Assembly: GCF_000003605.2 (NCBI RefSeq)
Contig: NW_003110009.1
Span: 12,705-27,083 of the forward strand
From: Saccoglossus kowalevskii
Taxonomy: Eukaryota; Hemichordata; Enteropneusta; Harrimaniidae
Reading direction: 5' to 3'
Length of the DNA: 14,379 nucleotides
Both the position numbers and the translations under genes were made by a program. The notes below the pieces were generated by a model. The model saw only the letters and a list, made by a program, of their open reading frames with translations. It ran no database searches and was not told the origin of the DNA. This document shows, piece after piece, positions 1 to 8,852 of the stretch (the first letter of the stretch is position 1; every line of letters starts with the position of its first letter).

Positions 1-510
1 ATCGCGACATAGATTTTCTAGGACTATGCAGAGACCTGATTAATTTTGGGATAAATAATTTTACCTATTAATTACCTAATTTGCATAATTAGTTATTATT
101 TTGCTGTTCTATGGCTGTTGCACTGATGTCTAAAAACCACTCATTGGATTTCAATGAAACTTTTAAAGAGTACTCATCACATTTCAATGAACCTAGGACT
201 ATACCCCATATTAGTTTTTGGTAAATATTTATGCTTCATAATTAACATAATTAATTAATACTGATATCTCAAGTATTGATCATCACATTTGAATAAAACT
301 TACATAAATGCTCAAGGACAATAGACAGCCTGATTAATTTTGGGTTAAAATCTGTTCATATTAATTCTCTAATTATCATAATAATTAATATTTTCTTGGT
401 TCTAATCACATTTCAATGAAACTTGGTACATTGTGCAGACCTTATTAGTTTTACACTTAAATCTGTTCATAATAGTTACCTTATTTGCATAATTAGTTTT
501 CTACGTTTCC
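1..510. repeat. Decayed tandem repeat array, about four units
   Basis: Related segments recur. The core GACCTGATTAATTTTGGG at ~32 returns in altered form at ~204, ~328 and ~439, so the spacing is about 172, 124 and 111 bases. A second block like TAATTTGCATAATTAGTT occurs at ~77 and ~482, with looser copies at ~232 and ~372. A third, ATTTCAATGAAACTT, occurs at ~149, ~181 and ~411. The order of the three blocks is kept, as in a tandem array eroded by indels. It sits in the intron before dynamin exon A and has no coding content. Confidence 0.6.
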
Positions 511-1832
511 TTCAACATCTCAAGTTCAAGTAATTTGAATTAATTTTTAATGTGTCTCCAATACTCTCAGCACACGGGAGTTCTTTCTAAGCTTTCTTTG
601 ATTATTTTGTAAATTGATGTTTACTATGAAGAAATAGTGTATGTCACAAATAACCCTTCCTCCCCTGTCACTATATCTGAATATTTATATTTTTTTTATG
701 ATACTAGTACGATCCTCATTGCTTAGACTGATATTGTTGTTAATAATTTTATGGTTTTCAATATTACAAGTTTTAGCTTCAAGCAATCACGTAAAAATGA
801 ACTAAATTGAAGATGTTGATGACTACGATCATTAGTTCAGTTTATGAATAATATGGAACGCTTTAAATTGTCCCCAAGGTTATCAAATAAAGGTCACTTA
901 TATATCCAGAAAAATATTTTCTTTAATTGTAAACTAAATAGTAAAAAATTTTATTTATTATATAAAATAATTAATCCATTATAATAATATGAAAACAAGG
1001 GCAATTAATTTTCAGAAAGTGGATTTCATCCTTATCAATGTTAAGTGTGCTATTTTAGTTTTAATAATTCAATCGTTTTATCTTTTGAATAATACATTGC
1101 AATTTTCGCTTGATTGATGCATTCCTTTATATAAAAAGCTTTTACTTGGTGCTTTCAAAAGAAAGTGGCCTCTGTACATGTGTATGTGTATGTACGGTGC
1201 TTTGGCAGCTGTGATTTTACACCGGAGATAAATAATGAACACAGTTTGTGTATCACTAAATTTTGAGAAATAAAGCTAGGAAAATAGCTGTTAAGCTGTA
1301 TATCTGTCTATCGTATTTGCTCTATTAGTAGTACATGTGTTTACGTAAATTTTAGAGATTTTCCTATTCAATAATTGTCGAAATAAGTCATATTTTAATT
1401 ATTCAGTATGCAAAAATTGTGATGTTTGTTTTATTTGCACTTCTAATAGAACAATTACGGTATTAGAAATAAATGTGATTGACACGCACATGTACTCTGT
1501 TATTGAAGGTTTATTTAGTCATCATATTTCATAATCATGTAGAAAAATACTTTTCCATAACTTGTATACCTACATTGTATTTCAGGGTTCCTTGTGTATA
1601 CCAAACTCAAACTAAAACGCCATCAATTCCAATGATGGTGGAACACCATTACTAATTTTGCAATGGAGGACTGTCTGCGTATTTATATCTGACTTTATCC
1701 ATCCCAGTCTGCAATTAGTTACGTCACTCCACACCCTAAACATGATAATTTAGCGATCACATTGGCATTGTTGGTTTGTTGTATTACCAGTAATTACTTG
1801 TTTTGAATGATCATTGTTTATTTTCTCTTCAG
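511..1832. other. Intron sequence before exon A, no feature recognised
   Basis: This AT-rich stretch has no recognisable dynamin exon, tRNA-like box pair or long open frame. I looked for the P-loop exon of dynamin (GGQSAGKSS) and did not see it. A short TG-rich run (~1177-1195) is the only simple sequence. The last ~20 bases form the polypyrimidine tract and acceptor for exon A. Confidence 0.6.
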
Positions 1833-1982
1833 AATGGGGTGAGTTCCTCCACTGTAAAGGAAAAAAATTCACCAATTTTGATGAAATTCGTATGGAGATT
1901 GAAGCGGAAACAGACAGATTAACCGGTAAAAATAAAGGCATATCACCGATCCCAATCAATCTTCGAGTTTATTCTCCACATG
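1833..1982 (+). CDS. Dynamin exon A: GTPase domain, about residues 79-128
   Basis: The exon follows the acceptor TTTTCTCTTCAG and is 150 bp long. Its first two bases, AA, finish a codon begun in an unseen upstream exon (G|AA would give Glu). It reads through [10 protein letters not shown], a Glu-rich helix ([11 protein letters not shown]) and [17 protein letters not shown], a dynamin GTPase segment between switch I and the G3 motif. It ends with the first base of a Val codon before the donor G|GTAAGTG. The usual human sequence at the start is EYAEFLHCKG, against [10 protein letters not shown] here, a mild change. The P-loop (GGQSAGKSS in the family) and switch I Thr65 must be encoded upstream. 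I found neither in 1-1832, so the intron before this exon is longer than 1.8 kb. Confidence 0.95.
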
Positions 1983-4900
1983 GTAAGTGTGCCCATGTTG
2001 TTTTACTCCACAAGCTTTGCTATGCGATGTATCTGGTGTACATAATGAAACATGTTGTGTGTGACTAATGTATCTAGCAAGAGTAACAATAATAGTATTT
2101 GAATGCATTTAAACATCTGGATTTGCAGTATTCAAATAGAAATATGTATGACTTTGTAGTGTTTTGAATTCTATTTCATTTGTTCATAAGAAACTATGTT
2201 TTCATCAAATTAGTGAACAAACACTTTTGAAATAGTAATTTGTGCAATATGTCCTCCACTAAAATGCAGTACACAAAATGGCAGCCGTGACTCACTATTA
2301 TTATTTAAATTATTATCTTCCTAAATTTTTGCTTTCTAAAACTAGAAATTTGTAGACATTAGAATTTCTGGAAGCATGTGATTTCTATTGAATCAATCAG
2401 GCTTTATGTTTGAAATATGAATTTATCACGATAATACAGCAAAATATGTATGAAGGCAGTTTAGTGATAGTATTGACCAAGACATAGGAGGGAGGTATGT
2501 ATGGGGGTCTAAAAACTAACTCTGCGACGCGATTGTGCGATTATTGCACTCTGCGACAGGATCGCAGTGTCACTCTGCGAAGAGCACGATTCACATTGGT
2601 TGGTTGGTCGAAAAGCGCAAATCTCAATGGTCGATCGATGTAAGGGTACACAGCATGCCTTATAGAAATGTTTAGTTTTAAATGGTTATTTCGCCGACTG
2701 CTCGCGAACTACAATAAACAAGTATTTTCCGACGACATGCCGCACGGTTCGATAATCAGCAAGTATTTAACATTGATTAATTAACATATAACATCCCCCA
2801 GAGGGGATGAAAGGGGTTACAAAACGCATGCACGTTGGTGTTGGCTGCCTTATTACGGTGTAACATCAGGGAGCTGGTAACATTAACGCCATCTTGAAGT
2901 TGTAAGGTCTTTCGCAACTACGCTCATTAGCATAGGCGGCAGCTTTTAAAGCGAGTAGAGCGCGAAGTACGTTTCACACGATGTTTTTTTCATCAGCAAG
3001 TATAATTTATTATGAGTGTATTCATCACTTTAAATTCTCAAATAAAGCGTGTAGCAGGTCAAACTGTTTCTAGGCAATCAATATCGTTTTATAAAGAATA
3101 TTAAGAGAAAAAAAACATAAAGCTATTTGAATGGATTGAAACTACTGCTGAAGATAGAAAACTAAAACGACAGTGTCAACGGAAAATTAGATGGGTGCAC
3201 GCTCTCTGCATAAACGGAAACGATGGCTTTGTTATTTGGCCGATGTCGAGGAGCAACAGATTTCCTGTACTCACTTTCCCGTCTGATCACCGACCCTCAA
3301 TTGTAACTCAATAATAGAATATGTTGTATTTCTATATATATATATACACACTATATAGTCTTATCAAATGCAAACACATCCAGTCAATCAATTGTGGTCT
3401 TGTGGTTCAGTTGTCTACACAGTGATCAGGAGGATCGGGTTCAATTCCCATGCCTGCCAGTCTTTTTTCGCAAACACTGATTTGCAATAAAGCTAAATAT
3501 GAAAACAAATCATTCATTTGCATGACTACCCATATGGTTCAGTGGGTATGTACAACGTAGGCAATGTGAGAGATCGCAGGTTTGAATCCAGTACGGTTAG
3601 TATGATTTAGTACGAAGTACGAACGCAGTTGACAGCTGCAGGTTACGTGCAACAACAGACACGAGGATCAATGCTGCTCTCCAAATGGGTCCCTTCTTTT
3701 GTATTGACCCCCCTAAAGATTGCTAATCCCCCTTTCTAACTCTTCCCCCCAAAATAATATATCGCCCCTTTTAGAATGTATTGATCCACAAATCAATGAA
3801 TATTCATGACACAGAAACTGCTACGTCATGAATAAATTAGCATAATTAAAAAAAAAATTGCGTAAAGTGTAGGTACTCTTTCTGGAGTCCTGCCATAAAT
3901 TCTAGTATGTGAATAAATTTCATAATAAAATTGATAAATTTATTGAGCAAGGATTAATAGATTATTAATTACCTTATTATTAATTAAGTGTTTAACAATG
4001 CTCTGGTGGCCATTTGGAATTAAAGTTGGATTCCTGCTTGTACATGTATATATAGGACCTCTCACTGACTTTTGTAAGCATCATTTGGATTTAGTACAGT
4101 TGTTGGAAAATGTTAGGAAATGTCTGTGTGGTGTTCTCCCCAGAGCATTATAGAGTAGGAGCTCTCTACTAAACAATAGTTTAGCATTAATGCATTCTAT
4201 TGGTATGCAAATTATTGTAAAATCTGTATAAGAAGTTGGACACATTCTTTTTGAACAATTGAAAACCAAAAATTCACAATTTCTCATGTGTGTAGATGCT
4301 CTAATAGAAGCCACCTCACTTCTGTTGTATTGTATCATTTTAATACAAGCCACATTTTTTAATTCAGATTTTACAGTAGCTATGATGCTAAGCTAATTGT
4401 TTTTGGCAATTCTATCATAAGTATAAAAAAAATAGTGCAGTAACAGTGGTGGTCTAATATAGTGTAACAATGTTATATATTTGATTTTGTTCTCAGTGTT
4501 GAATCTGACCTTAATTGATCTTCCCGGTATGACTAAAGTACCGGTCGGTGACCAGCCTGCCGATATTGAACAGCAAATCCGATCGATGCTGATGGAATTT
4601 ATCACAAAACCTAGTTGCTTAATTCTAGCAGTCACGCCAGGCAACTCTGACTTGGCAAACTCAGATGCTCTAAAAGTTGCCAAAGAGGTGGATCCGCAAG
4701 GTACCTGTGTTTTCTTTCCCAGTATTACAACTAATTATTATGTAGATTTATTTTTGAGTCAAAGTACATCCAAAACTCTACTGAAAACTCTTTCAATTTT
4801 GAGTAACTTGGCCACAAGTCAAATCTGAAAGTTATTCTGATTGAAAACTATGTATTGTACCTTTATTATTTGTCTTTACAAAATAAATCCTGTTTTGGGT

Positions 4901-7900
4901 GTGCTAAACACAAATAATCAGTAAGTATGTGAAATTTGAAGTTTGATTGGATGCAGTGGGTATAATAGTTGTCCCATAAATTCAATAGGGGGGGGGGGGC
5001 TTAATGGATATACAGGTAACAAGACTCAGACATAATTTCTATGAAATATGCTTCACAATGAATATTGATTTTTATCAGTCCATCTTCTGTCAACTTGATG
5101 ACTCTGGGTTATGTTCAGCTATATGCAAGAAACTTCTGATGTTGATGTCTTACAAATACTGTTCAAAACTAGACTGAAATACAACTTGAAAGTGAAAAAA
5201 TAATGATCAAGACATACAGTATAGACAATGTTTACAGAATTAACAATTGAATTATAGAAGTATTCATTACACAACATTTACAAAATGTTGGTGGGAAAAT
5301 GTGTCTTGTTCAAAGGGTAAATGCAAGTTTGCACTTTCCACATTTTTTTAATAATACTGATTGGATCAAATTGAATAAAAGAGATGTCTAGAAAATGAGA
5401 ATGATGGAAATGATAGGAAATACGTATTGCATGTTACAATTATTTTCGGTACATGCTTCATTTCATCCTGAAATTGTACATCTTTTTTTTTGCAGGCTTA
5501 CGTACTATTGGGGTGATCACAAAATTAGATTTACTTGATGATGGTACAGATGCACGGGAAATATTAGAAAATAAACTTCTGCCTTTGAGAAGGGGTAAGT
5601 CATCCCACCATCATATGGCTGGTAATTACAGTCTTGTGTATTTTGTATTTGATGTGTTCGGTACACTTTACAACAATCTGACAAAATTCATATATCTTCA
5701 GGATATATTGGTGTTGTGAACAGAGGTCAGAAAGATATTGAAGGCCGAAAAGACATTAAATCTGCACTGGCATCCGAGAGGAAGTTCTTCCTCAGTCATC
5801 CATCCTATAGGCACATGGCTGATAGGTTAGGAACACCATATCTACAGAAAGCTTTGAATCAGGTTTGTTACAAAATGAACTTTGAACTCTGAATGATGAA
5901 ACTTACATTGAATATTTGCACTTATTTTTACTATAAATGTATGTCCATTATCTTTGTCAGCAACTGACCAATCACATTAGAGACACGTTGCCGCAGCTAC
6001 GCAGCAAACTCCAAGCACAGATGTTGTCGATGGAGAAAGAAGTTGCAGAGTTTAAAAATTTTCGTCCGGATGATCCATCACGTAAAACTAAAGCCATGCT
6101 GCAGTAAGTATCTACCTGTATATACATGTACATACCATTCCAGCATAAAGATATCCTATTATTGACTGATGCACTGGTATTTCAAAGGAAAACCTTTTTT
6201 TTTTTATGCAGTTGCGGCTATTTATTGCAATTTGAATGTGAAGGACTTGAAATAAAATTTTAATCTCACTGAAAATTATGTTACCTATGTATTTACTATT
6301 ATAGTTACCAAGTTAACGGTCATTTTACTTGTACCAGGTTATAAGACAACCAATAGTGTCAACCCACTGATGTTGATGTCCCACAATGCCATGGTGCATT
6401 CTCCAGGGATTGATACGTTTTCTTTTAAATTTTAGCCAATCTTCATGTCTCTTCTAAAAATCCAGCGTGTGTTATGCATTTCCACTTCGTATGATCTGTA
6501 GAAAACATCTAACTGACCACTGTAAGCATCATAAGGGCTTTTGATTTCTGAAACGTCCAACTATTGTAAATGAGGTGTGAATAGGTAAACTACAAGACAA
6601 TATATCCTGTTCACAGTTGTGAAAGATGCTAAATACTTCTTCCAGCCTCAATTTACCTTTCAAAAAATATTAATCGCAAGTTTAAAAAAAAAATTGTTTG
6701 CCCTTTTTTTGTCAAATCACTGCCAATTAACAGAGATCATTGTAAAACATCTGTAATGTATTATCGCGTTGCATTATGCAAATGCTATCATCAGCATTCA
6801 GAAAATTGTTTTGACCTCATTCTCAAACTTTTTTTTTTATTTGCAACATGTTAGAATGGTACAACAGTTTAGTCTTGACTTTGAGAAGCGTATTGAAGGT
6901 TCCGGTAACGAGATTGACACGCTGGAATTATCAGGCGGTGCAAAGATTAACCGAATATTCCATGAAAGGTTTCCATTTGAGCTAGTTAAGATGGAGTATG
7001 ATGAGAAAGAACTCAGAAGAGAAATAAGCTATGCTATCAAGAATATCCATGGTGTTCGGTGAGTGGTAATAATGTGTGCTGCAAGTGCAACAGTTGGCAT
7101 ATTGCTAGTGTTTGGTGTATGCAATATATGGCACATGGGACCCATACTGAATATAGAGCAATGTGACAACCGTGTTACTGTAAATTCATGTGCAAGTCAC
7201 TCATTTTTGTTCAGACATGAGCGATTGTACTGTGGTTAGATTCTCGTATCACCTAATGGAGTTTGTCGGTTTGATTCCCAGAGCCGATTCTCTAATTAGT
7301 AGTATAGTCTGTTGTACCTTCCAAACACGCTTCATTCGGGTTGGTGCACTTGCATTTTACATCAAGTTAAAACGTTCAGAAATGTTGCCTGGCACCCATA
7401 AATACTTCGGACACTTTACACACTGTTTCTGTGCATTGATCTTAGCATCTTATCAATCACGCTTGTTGTATTACAGAGTGGGTCTGTTCACTCCAGATAT
7501 GGCTTTTGAGACTATTGTGAAGCGACAAATTGCCAGACTCAAAGAACCTGCACTGAAATGTGTTGACATGGTCGTTTCAGAATTGACGAACGTTGTGCGA
7601 AAGTGTGGGGAGAAGGTATGTAAACTAAATTTTTGCTGTTCTGTGACTCAACCCTTGACATTCCATGTTCTACTTTACTTTTAGAGAAACGGGAAGATAC
7701 CTTCATCTTCCAAAACCAAAACCAAAACAGCAAATTTCATAAATAAACTTTGTAGGTTGCACAGCCTAGAATTAGCAAATATTTTTGTACTATGCCTCCT
7801 GTATCTGAGGATTACATAGTCTAGATTTGATTCTATGGAGGTATATTGTAAAGATGTGATTAGGGAATTTTGCCAAAAATACATCTAAGGTATGATAGCA

Positions 7901-8466
7901 ATTTTTAGTAACAGACTACCTGCATTATGTGATGAAACCAGCTACTCTTACATCGGTGTGCCTGATTTACCCAGTGCATGTTATTTGTATTTTTAGATGG
8001 CCCGCTATCCAAGGCTGCGAGATGAAACAGAACGTATCGTGACAACGCACATCAGGGAAACAGAACAAAAGACAAAAGAACAGGTAGGGGAATAGAATTA
8101 GAGGATTATCCAGGAATGTCGCGATCTTTGTGGATTGGAAATCGATTCTTTGCATTTTGATCACTGATGGGACTACTCTCATATAAATGAGAGGTCAATA
8201 AACATGTAAAAAAATAAGACTGGAGTTTTTTCTAAAATCAAGGTCTCTATTGGAGAACTGCGACTATCCCAAAATACAGTTTTCAGCTTTTGTTTTTATC
8301 GTGATGGTTGCCAGGCGATGAAAATACCGGAATGTTCGATCTAAGAATATGCATGAGATAGTGTACAGATACTAATGGTGTACTTGTTATTACAGGTTTT
8401 AATGTTAGTTGATATCCAGTTAGCTTACATGAACACTAATCATGAAGACTTTATAGGCTTTGCTAA
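1833..8466 (+). CDS. Classical dynamin, internal part of gene (nine exons, both ends outside the window)
   Basis: This is the gene-level entry. Dynamin is a membrane-remodelling GTPase that forms helical collars on the necks of clathrin-coated pits and severs them on GTP hydrolysis. Coding exons are 1833-1982, 4497-4700, 5496-5594, 5702-5862, 5961-6103, 6855-7058, 7477-7615, 7997-8083 and 8396-8466. Every splice border is GT..AG and all phases join. The roughly 420 encoded residues align without indels to human dynamin-1 ~79-498 (recalled numbering): GTPase second half, BSE hinge at Pro294 and stalk. Visible motifs are DLPG (136-139), TKLD (205-208), NRGQ (236-239) and IHGVR (395-399). The P-loop and switch I exons upstream, and the PH, GED and proline-rich exons downstream, are missing from the window. 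Invertebrates usually carry one such gene (shibire in flies, dyn-1 in worms), so I give no vertebrate symbol. No frameshift or stop is seen in the exons, so the gene looks functional. Confidence 0.95.
2515..3330. other. GC-richer block of unknown nature with three CTCTGCGA motifs
   Basis: Base composition changes here from very AT-rich to CG-dinucleotide-containing sequence. ACTCTGCGA occurs at 2519, 2548 and 2572, spaced 29 and 24 bases, with the related GATCGCAGTG between the last two. There is no long open frame and I found no convincing terminal inverted repeats. It could be an old transposon insertion, a non-coding element or an intronic enhancer; the sequence alone does not decide. Confidence 0.35.
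3333..3356. repeat. TA/CA microsatellite
   Basis: A short TATATATATATACACAC run followed by TATATAG, next to the end of the GC-richer block. A simple repeat with no other role visible. Confidence 0.8.
3394..3468 (+). repeat. tRNA-derived SINE-like head 1 with pol III boxes
   Basis: An A-box-like TGGTTCAGTTG (3403-3413) and a B-box-like GGTTCAATTCC (3438-3448) stand 35 bases apart, as in tRNA genes. A T6 run at ~3463-3468 follows at the place of a pol III terminator. The acceptor stem (about three of seven pairs) and T arm (three of five) pair poorly, so this is not a working tRNA gene. It looks like the tRNA-derived head of a short interspersed element. A second head follows 141 bases downstream. 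Confidence 0.55.
3526..3600 (+). repeat. tRNA-derived SINE-like head 2 with pol III boxes
   Basis: An A-box-like TGGTTCAGTGGG (3535-3546) and a B-box-like GGTTTGAATCC (3579-3589) are 44 bases apart. The outer ends CTACCCA (3526-3532) and CGGTTAG (3594-3600) can form about five of seven pairs, a better acceptor stem than in head 1. The D-arm and anticodon parts are irregular. The two heads are similar in their boxes but not identical, so they may be two SINE insertions or a dimeric SINE. Confidence 0.5.
3664..3787. other. C-run tract framed by an 8 bp inverted repeat
   Basis: GGATCAAT (3664-3671) and ATTGATCC (3780-3787) are perfect inverted copies. Between them the + strand has four C runs of 4 to 6 bases separated by 13 to 17 bases. 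These loops are too long for a canonical G-quadruplex on the other strand. It may be a decayed MITE or chance. Confidence 0.25.
4497..4700 (+). CDS. Dynamin exon B: GTPase domain with G3 DLPG and the dimer loop, about residues 129-197
   Basis: The exon is 204 bp, after acceptor TTTTGTTCTCAG. Its TG joins the G at 1982 to make Val129. [18 protein letters not shown] contains the G3 motif DLPG (136-139), whose Asp and Gly act in magnesium and gamma-phosphate sensing (switch II). Further on, [13 protein letters not shown] carries the loop with Asp180 and Asn183 that contacts the partner GTPase domain during assembly-stimulated hydrolysis. Human dynamin has SPAN where this protein has TPGN, just before that loop. 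The exon ends DPQ-G with the Gly codon split after its first base (donor G|GTACCT). Confidence 0.96.
4701..5495 (+). other. Intron between exons B and C
   Basis: A 795 base intron from GTACCT to TTTTGCAG in phase 1. It contains a G10 homopolymer (~4989-4998) and is otherwise ordinary AT-rich sequence. The + strand open frame that starts in exon B runs on into this intron and is not real coding after 4700. Confidence 0.9.
5496..5594 (+). CDS. Dynamin exon C: GTPase domain with G4 TKLD, about residues 197-230
   Basis: The 99 bp exon follows a long T-tract acceptor (TTTTTTTTTGCAG). It reads [17 protein letters not shown] and then [17 protein letters not shown]. The G4 motif TKLD (205-208) gives guanine specificity. 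Human dynamin has QRTIGV at the start; Leu at the first position here resembles several invertebrate dynamins. [10 protein letters not shown] replaces the more usual LMDEGTDARD, which is conservative. Both ends split a Gly codon after its first base, and the donor is G|GTAAGTC. Confidence 0.96.
5702..5862 (+). CDS. Dynamin exon D: end of GTPase domain with G5 motif, about residues 230-283
   Basis: The exon is 161 bp after a short 107 bp intron (acceptor ATATCTTCAG). It begins [18 protein letters not shown], in which NRGQ (236-239) is the G5 motif that contacts the base and ribose. Vertebrates have NRSQ, so Ser238 is Gly here. It continues with [19 protein letters not shown] and [10 protein letters not shown], the last helices of the GTPase domain. 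It ends in phase 0 at CAG before GTTTGT. A weaker donor such as GTTTGT is common for a CAG-ending exon. Confidence 0.96.
5961..6103 (+). CDS. Dynamin exon E: BSE hinge and start of stalk, about residues 284-331
   Basis: The 143 bp exon follows a 98 bp intron, the shortest here. [18 protein letters not shown] contains the hinge Pro294 that links the GTPase core to the bundle signalling element. The next part, [15 protein letters not shown], enters the stalk. The segment from [11 protein letters not shown] onward has the alternating charge of a long helix. The exon ends with CA of Gln331 (phase 2) at donor CA|GTAAGTA. No indel is seen against the family. Confidence 0.96.
6104..6854 (+). other. 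Intron between exons E and F
   Basis: A 751 base phase-2 intron from GTAAGTA to a long T tract and CATGTTAG. I see no second gene or clear repeat; several T homopolymers of 8 to 10 bases are present. Confidence 0.9.
6855..7058 (+). CDS. Dynamin exon F: stalk, about residues 331-399
   Basis: The exon is 204 bp, after a T-rich tract and the acceptor [25 protein letters not shown] is followed by [18 protein letters not shown] and a basic-acidic helix ending [11 protein letters not shown]. The stalk builds the dynamin tetramer and helix: IHGVR matches the interface-3 loop IHGIR (395-399), and its Arg399 codon is split by the intron. Position 361 is Lys where human dynamin-1 has Arg. Glu368 and Arg369, altered in centronuclear myopathy in human DNM2, are both kept. 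In vertebrates this segment is, as I recall, divided between two exons. Confidence 0.96.
7059..7476 (+). other. Intron between exons F and G
   Basis: A 418 base phase-2 intron from GTGAGTG to GTATTACAG. It carries the third tRNA-like SINE head. The open frame 7190-7684 covers this intron, exon G and part of the next intron; only the exon G part is genuine. No alternative copy of exon G is present. Confidence 0.9.
7224..7400 (+). repeat. tRNA-derived SINE-like element, head at 7224-7290
   Basis: An A-box-like TGGTTAGATTCT (7233-7244) and a B-box-like GGTTTGATTCC (7268-7278) stand 35 bases apart, matching a tRNA-type pol III promoter. Stem pairing is weak, so it is not a tRNA gene. The sequence after the B box stays GC-richer than the intron to about 7400 and may be the SINE body. 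No poly-A tail or target duplication was resolved, so the right end is a guess. Confidence 0.45.
7477..7615 (+). CDS. Dynamin exon G: stalk, equivalent of vertebrate alternative exon 10a/10b
   Basis: This 139 bp exon follows acceptor GTATTACAG and ends at AAG|GTATGT. Its first base completes Arg399, then 46 residues (400-445) begin [17 protein letters not shown]. Vertebrate dynamins have two mutually exclusive versions of this exon. Here DMAFETIV resembles one form (10b, as recalled), while [18 protein letters not shown] and RKCGEK resemble the other (10a). I found no second copy in the introns on either side. [12 protein letters not shown] is close to the fly shibire sequence as I remember it. 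The segment contributes to stalk helices and assembly contacts. Confidence 0.95.
7616..7996 (+). other. Intron between exons G and H
   Basis: A 381 base phase-0 intron from GTATGT to TATTTTTAG. It holds a small CCAAAA triplet repeat (~7710-7728). I looked for a second, mutually exclusive version of exon G here and found none. Confidence 0.9.
7997..8083 (+). CDS. Dynamin exon H: stalk, about residues 446-474
   Basis: An 87 bp phase-0 exon, after acceptor TATTTTTAG and before CAG|GTAGGG. It encodes 29 residues beginning [15 protein letters not shown] and ending [13 protein letters not shown]. The family sequence here is (L/M)[28 protein letters not shown], so length and fit are exact. Arg465, the site of the common human DNM2 R465W myopathy change, is kept in THIR. 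The open frame on the opposite strand over this exon is only its shadow. Confidence 0.96.
8084..8395 (+). other. Intron between exons H and I, with a small hairpin
   Basis: A 312 base phase-0 intron from GTAGGG to TTATTACAG. CTCTCAT (8176-8182) and ATGAGAG (8187-8193) form a perfect 7 bp hairpin with a 4 base loop. No other feature is seen. Confidence 0.85.
8396..8466 (+). CDS. Dynamin exon I: last stalk segment seen, about residues 475-498
   Basis: A 71 bp exon after acceptor TTATTACAG. It encodes [18 protein letters not shown] and then FIGFA, plus the first two bases (AA) of the codon for residue 498. The family has [14 protein letters not shown] followed by AQQR and the linker to the PH domain. 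The donor is AA|GTAAGTA. If the intron were retained the frame would end at once (FAK then TAA). The next constitutive exon, leading to the PH domain, is not recognisable in the remaining 5.9 kb. Confidence 0.95.
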
Positions 8467-8852
8467 GTAAGTATAGTATTGCTATTCTTATCCACACACT
8501 TCCCTATATGCCTATACACACTTGCATCTTTGGTGCATCTATTTGACTCGCTGTACATTTAAAGCGTGCATTAAGACAACAGTTGCATAAGAAATACCCA
8601 GTACTACTTATTAATTTATGGGATAACTATTAAGTTAAACTTGAATCATTTTGTCTTTTATTTAAAAAAAATGGAACTTTTCTAAATCACTGTCCTAGTG
8701 TATTTATGCTTGAATTTTTCAAACAACTTTCTACAGACATTGACCCACTTTTAAACTGTGATTTAGTCTTATTAATCTAAATATAAATCCTGTGTTCCTA
8801 TCCTGTTCTAAATTTCCGTAACTTAGCTTTTCAATAATTGTGTTCATTGCAG

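Larger units (their letters stand above)
1983..4496 (+). other. Intron between exons A and B (2.5 kb)
   Basis: The intron starts GTAAGTG and ends TTCTCAG in phase 1. It holds a GC-richer block, a TA microsatellite, two tRNA-like heads and a C-run tract, each listed separately. The rest (1983-2510 and ~3790-4490) is AT-rich with no gene. The minus-strand open frame at 4081-4353 has no family features. Confidence 0.9.

Noticed and set aside
1-1832. Upstream dynamin exon with P-loop and switch I
   Set aside because: No GGQSAGKSS-like or FLPRGSG-like frame is visible.
3394-3600. Functional tRNA genes
   Set aside because: A and B boxes are present but the acceptor, T and anticodon stems do not pair well enough.
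2471-3709. 8 base direct repeat TATTGACC (2471-2478 and 3702-3709) as a hAT target duplication
   Set aside because: The sequences just inside the two copies are not inverted repeats of each other, so chance is more likely.
4393-4683. Minus-strand 96 codon frame as a gene
   Set aside because: It is the shadow of exon B on the opposite strand.
7190-7684. 164 codon open frame as a separate protein
   Set aside because: Only its middle (7477-7615) is coding; it reads through an intron acceptor and donor, and the rest is SINE-like and intron sequence.
7616-7996. A second, mutually exclusive copy of exon G
   Set aside because: No reading frame here shows the GLFTPD or KCVDM motifs.
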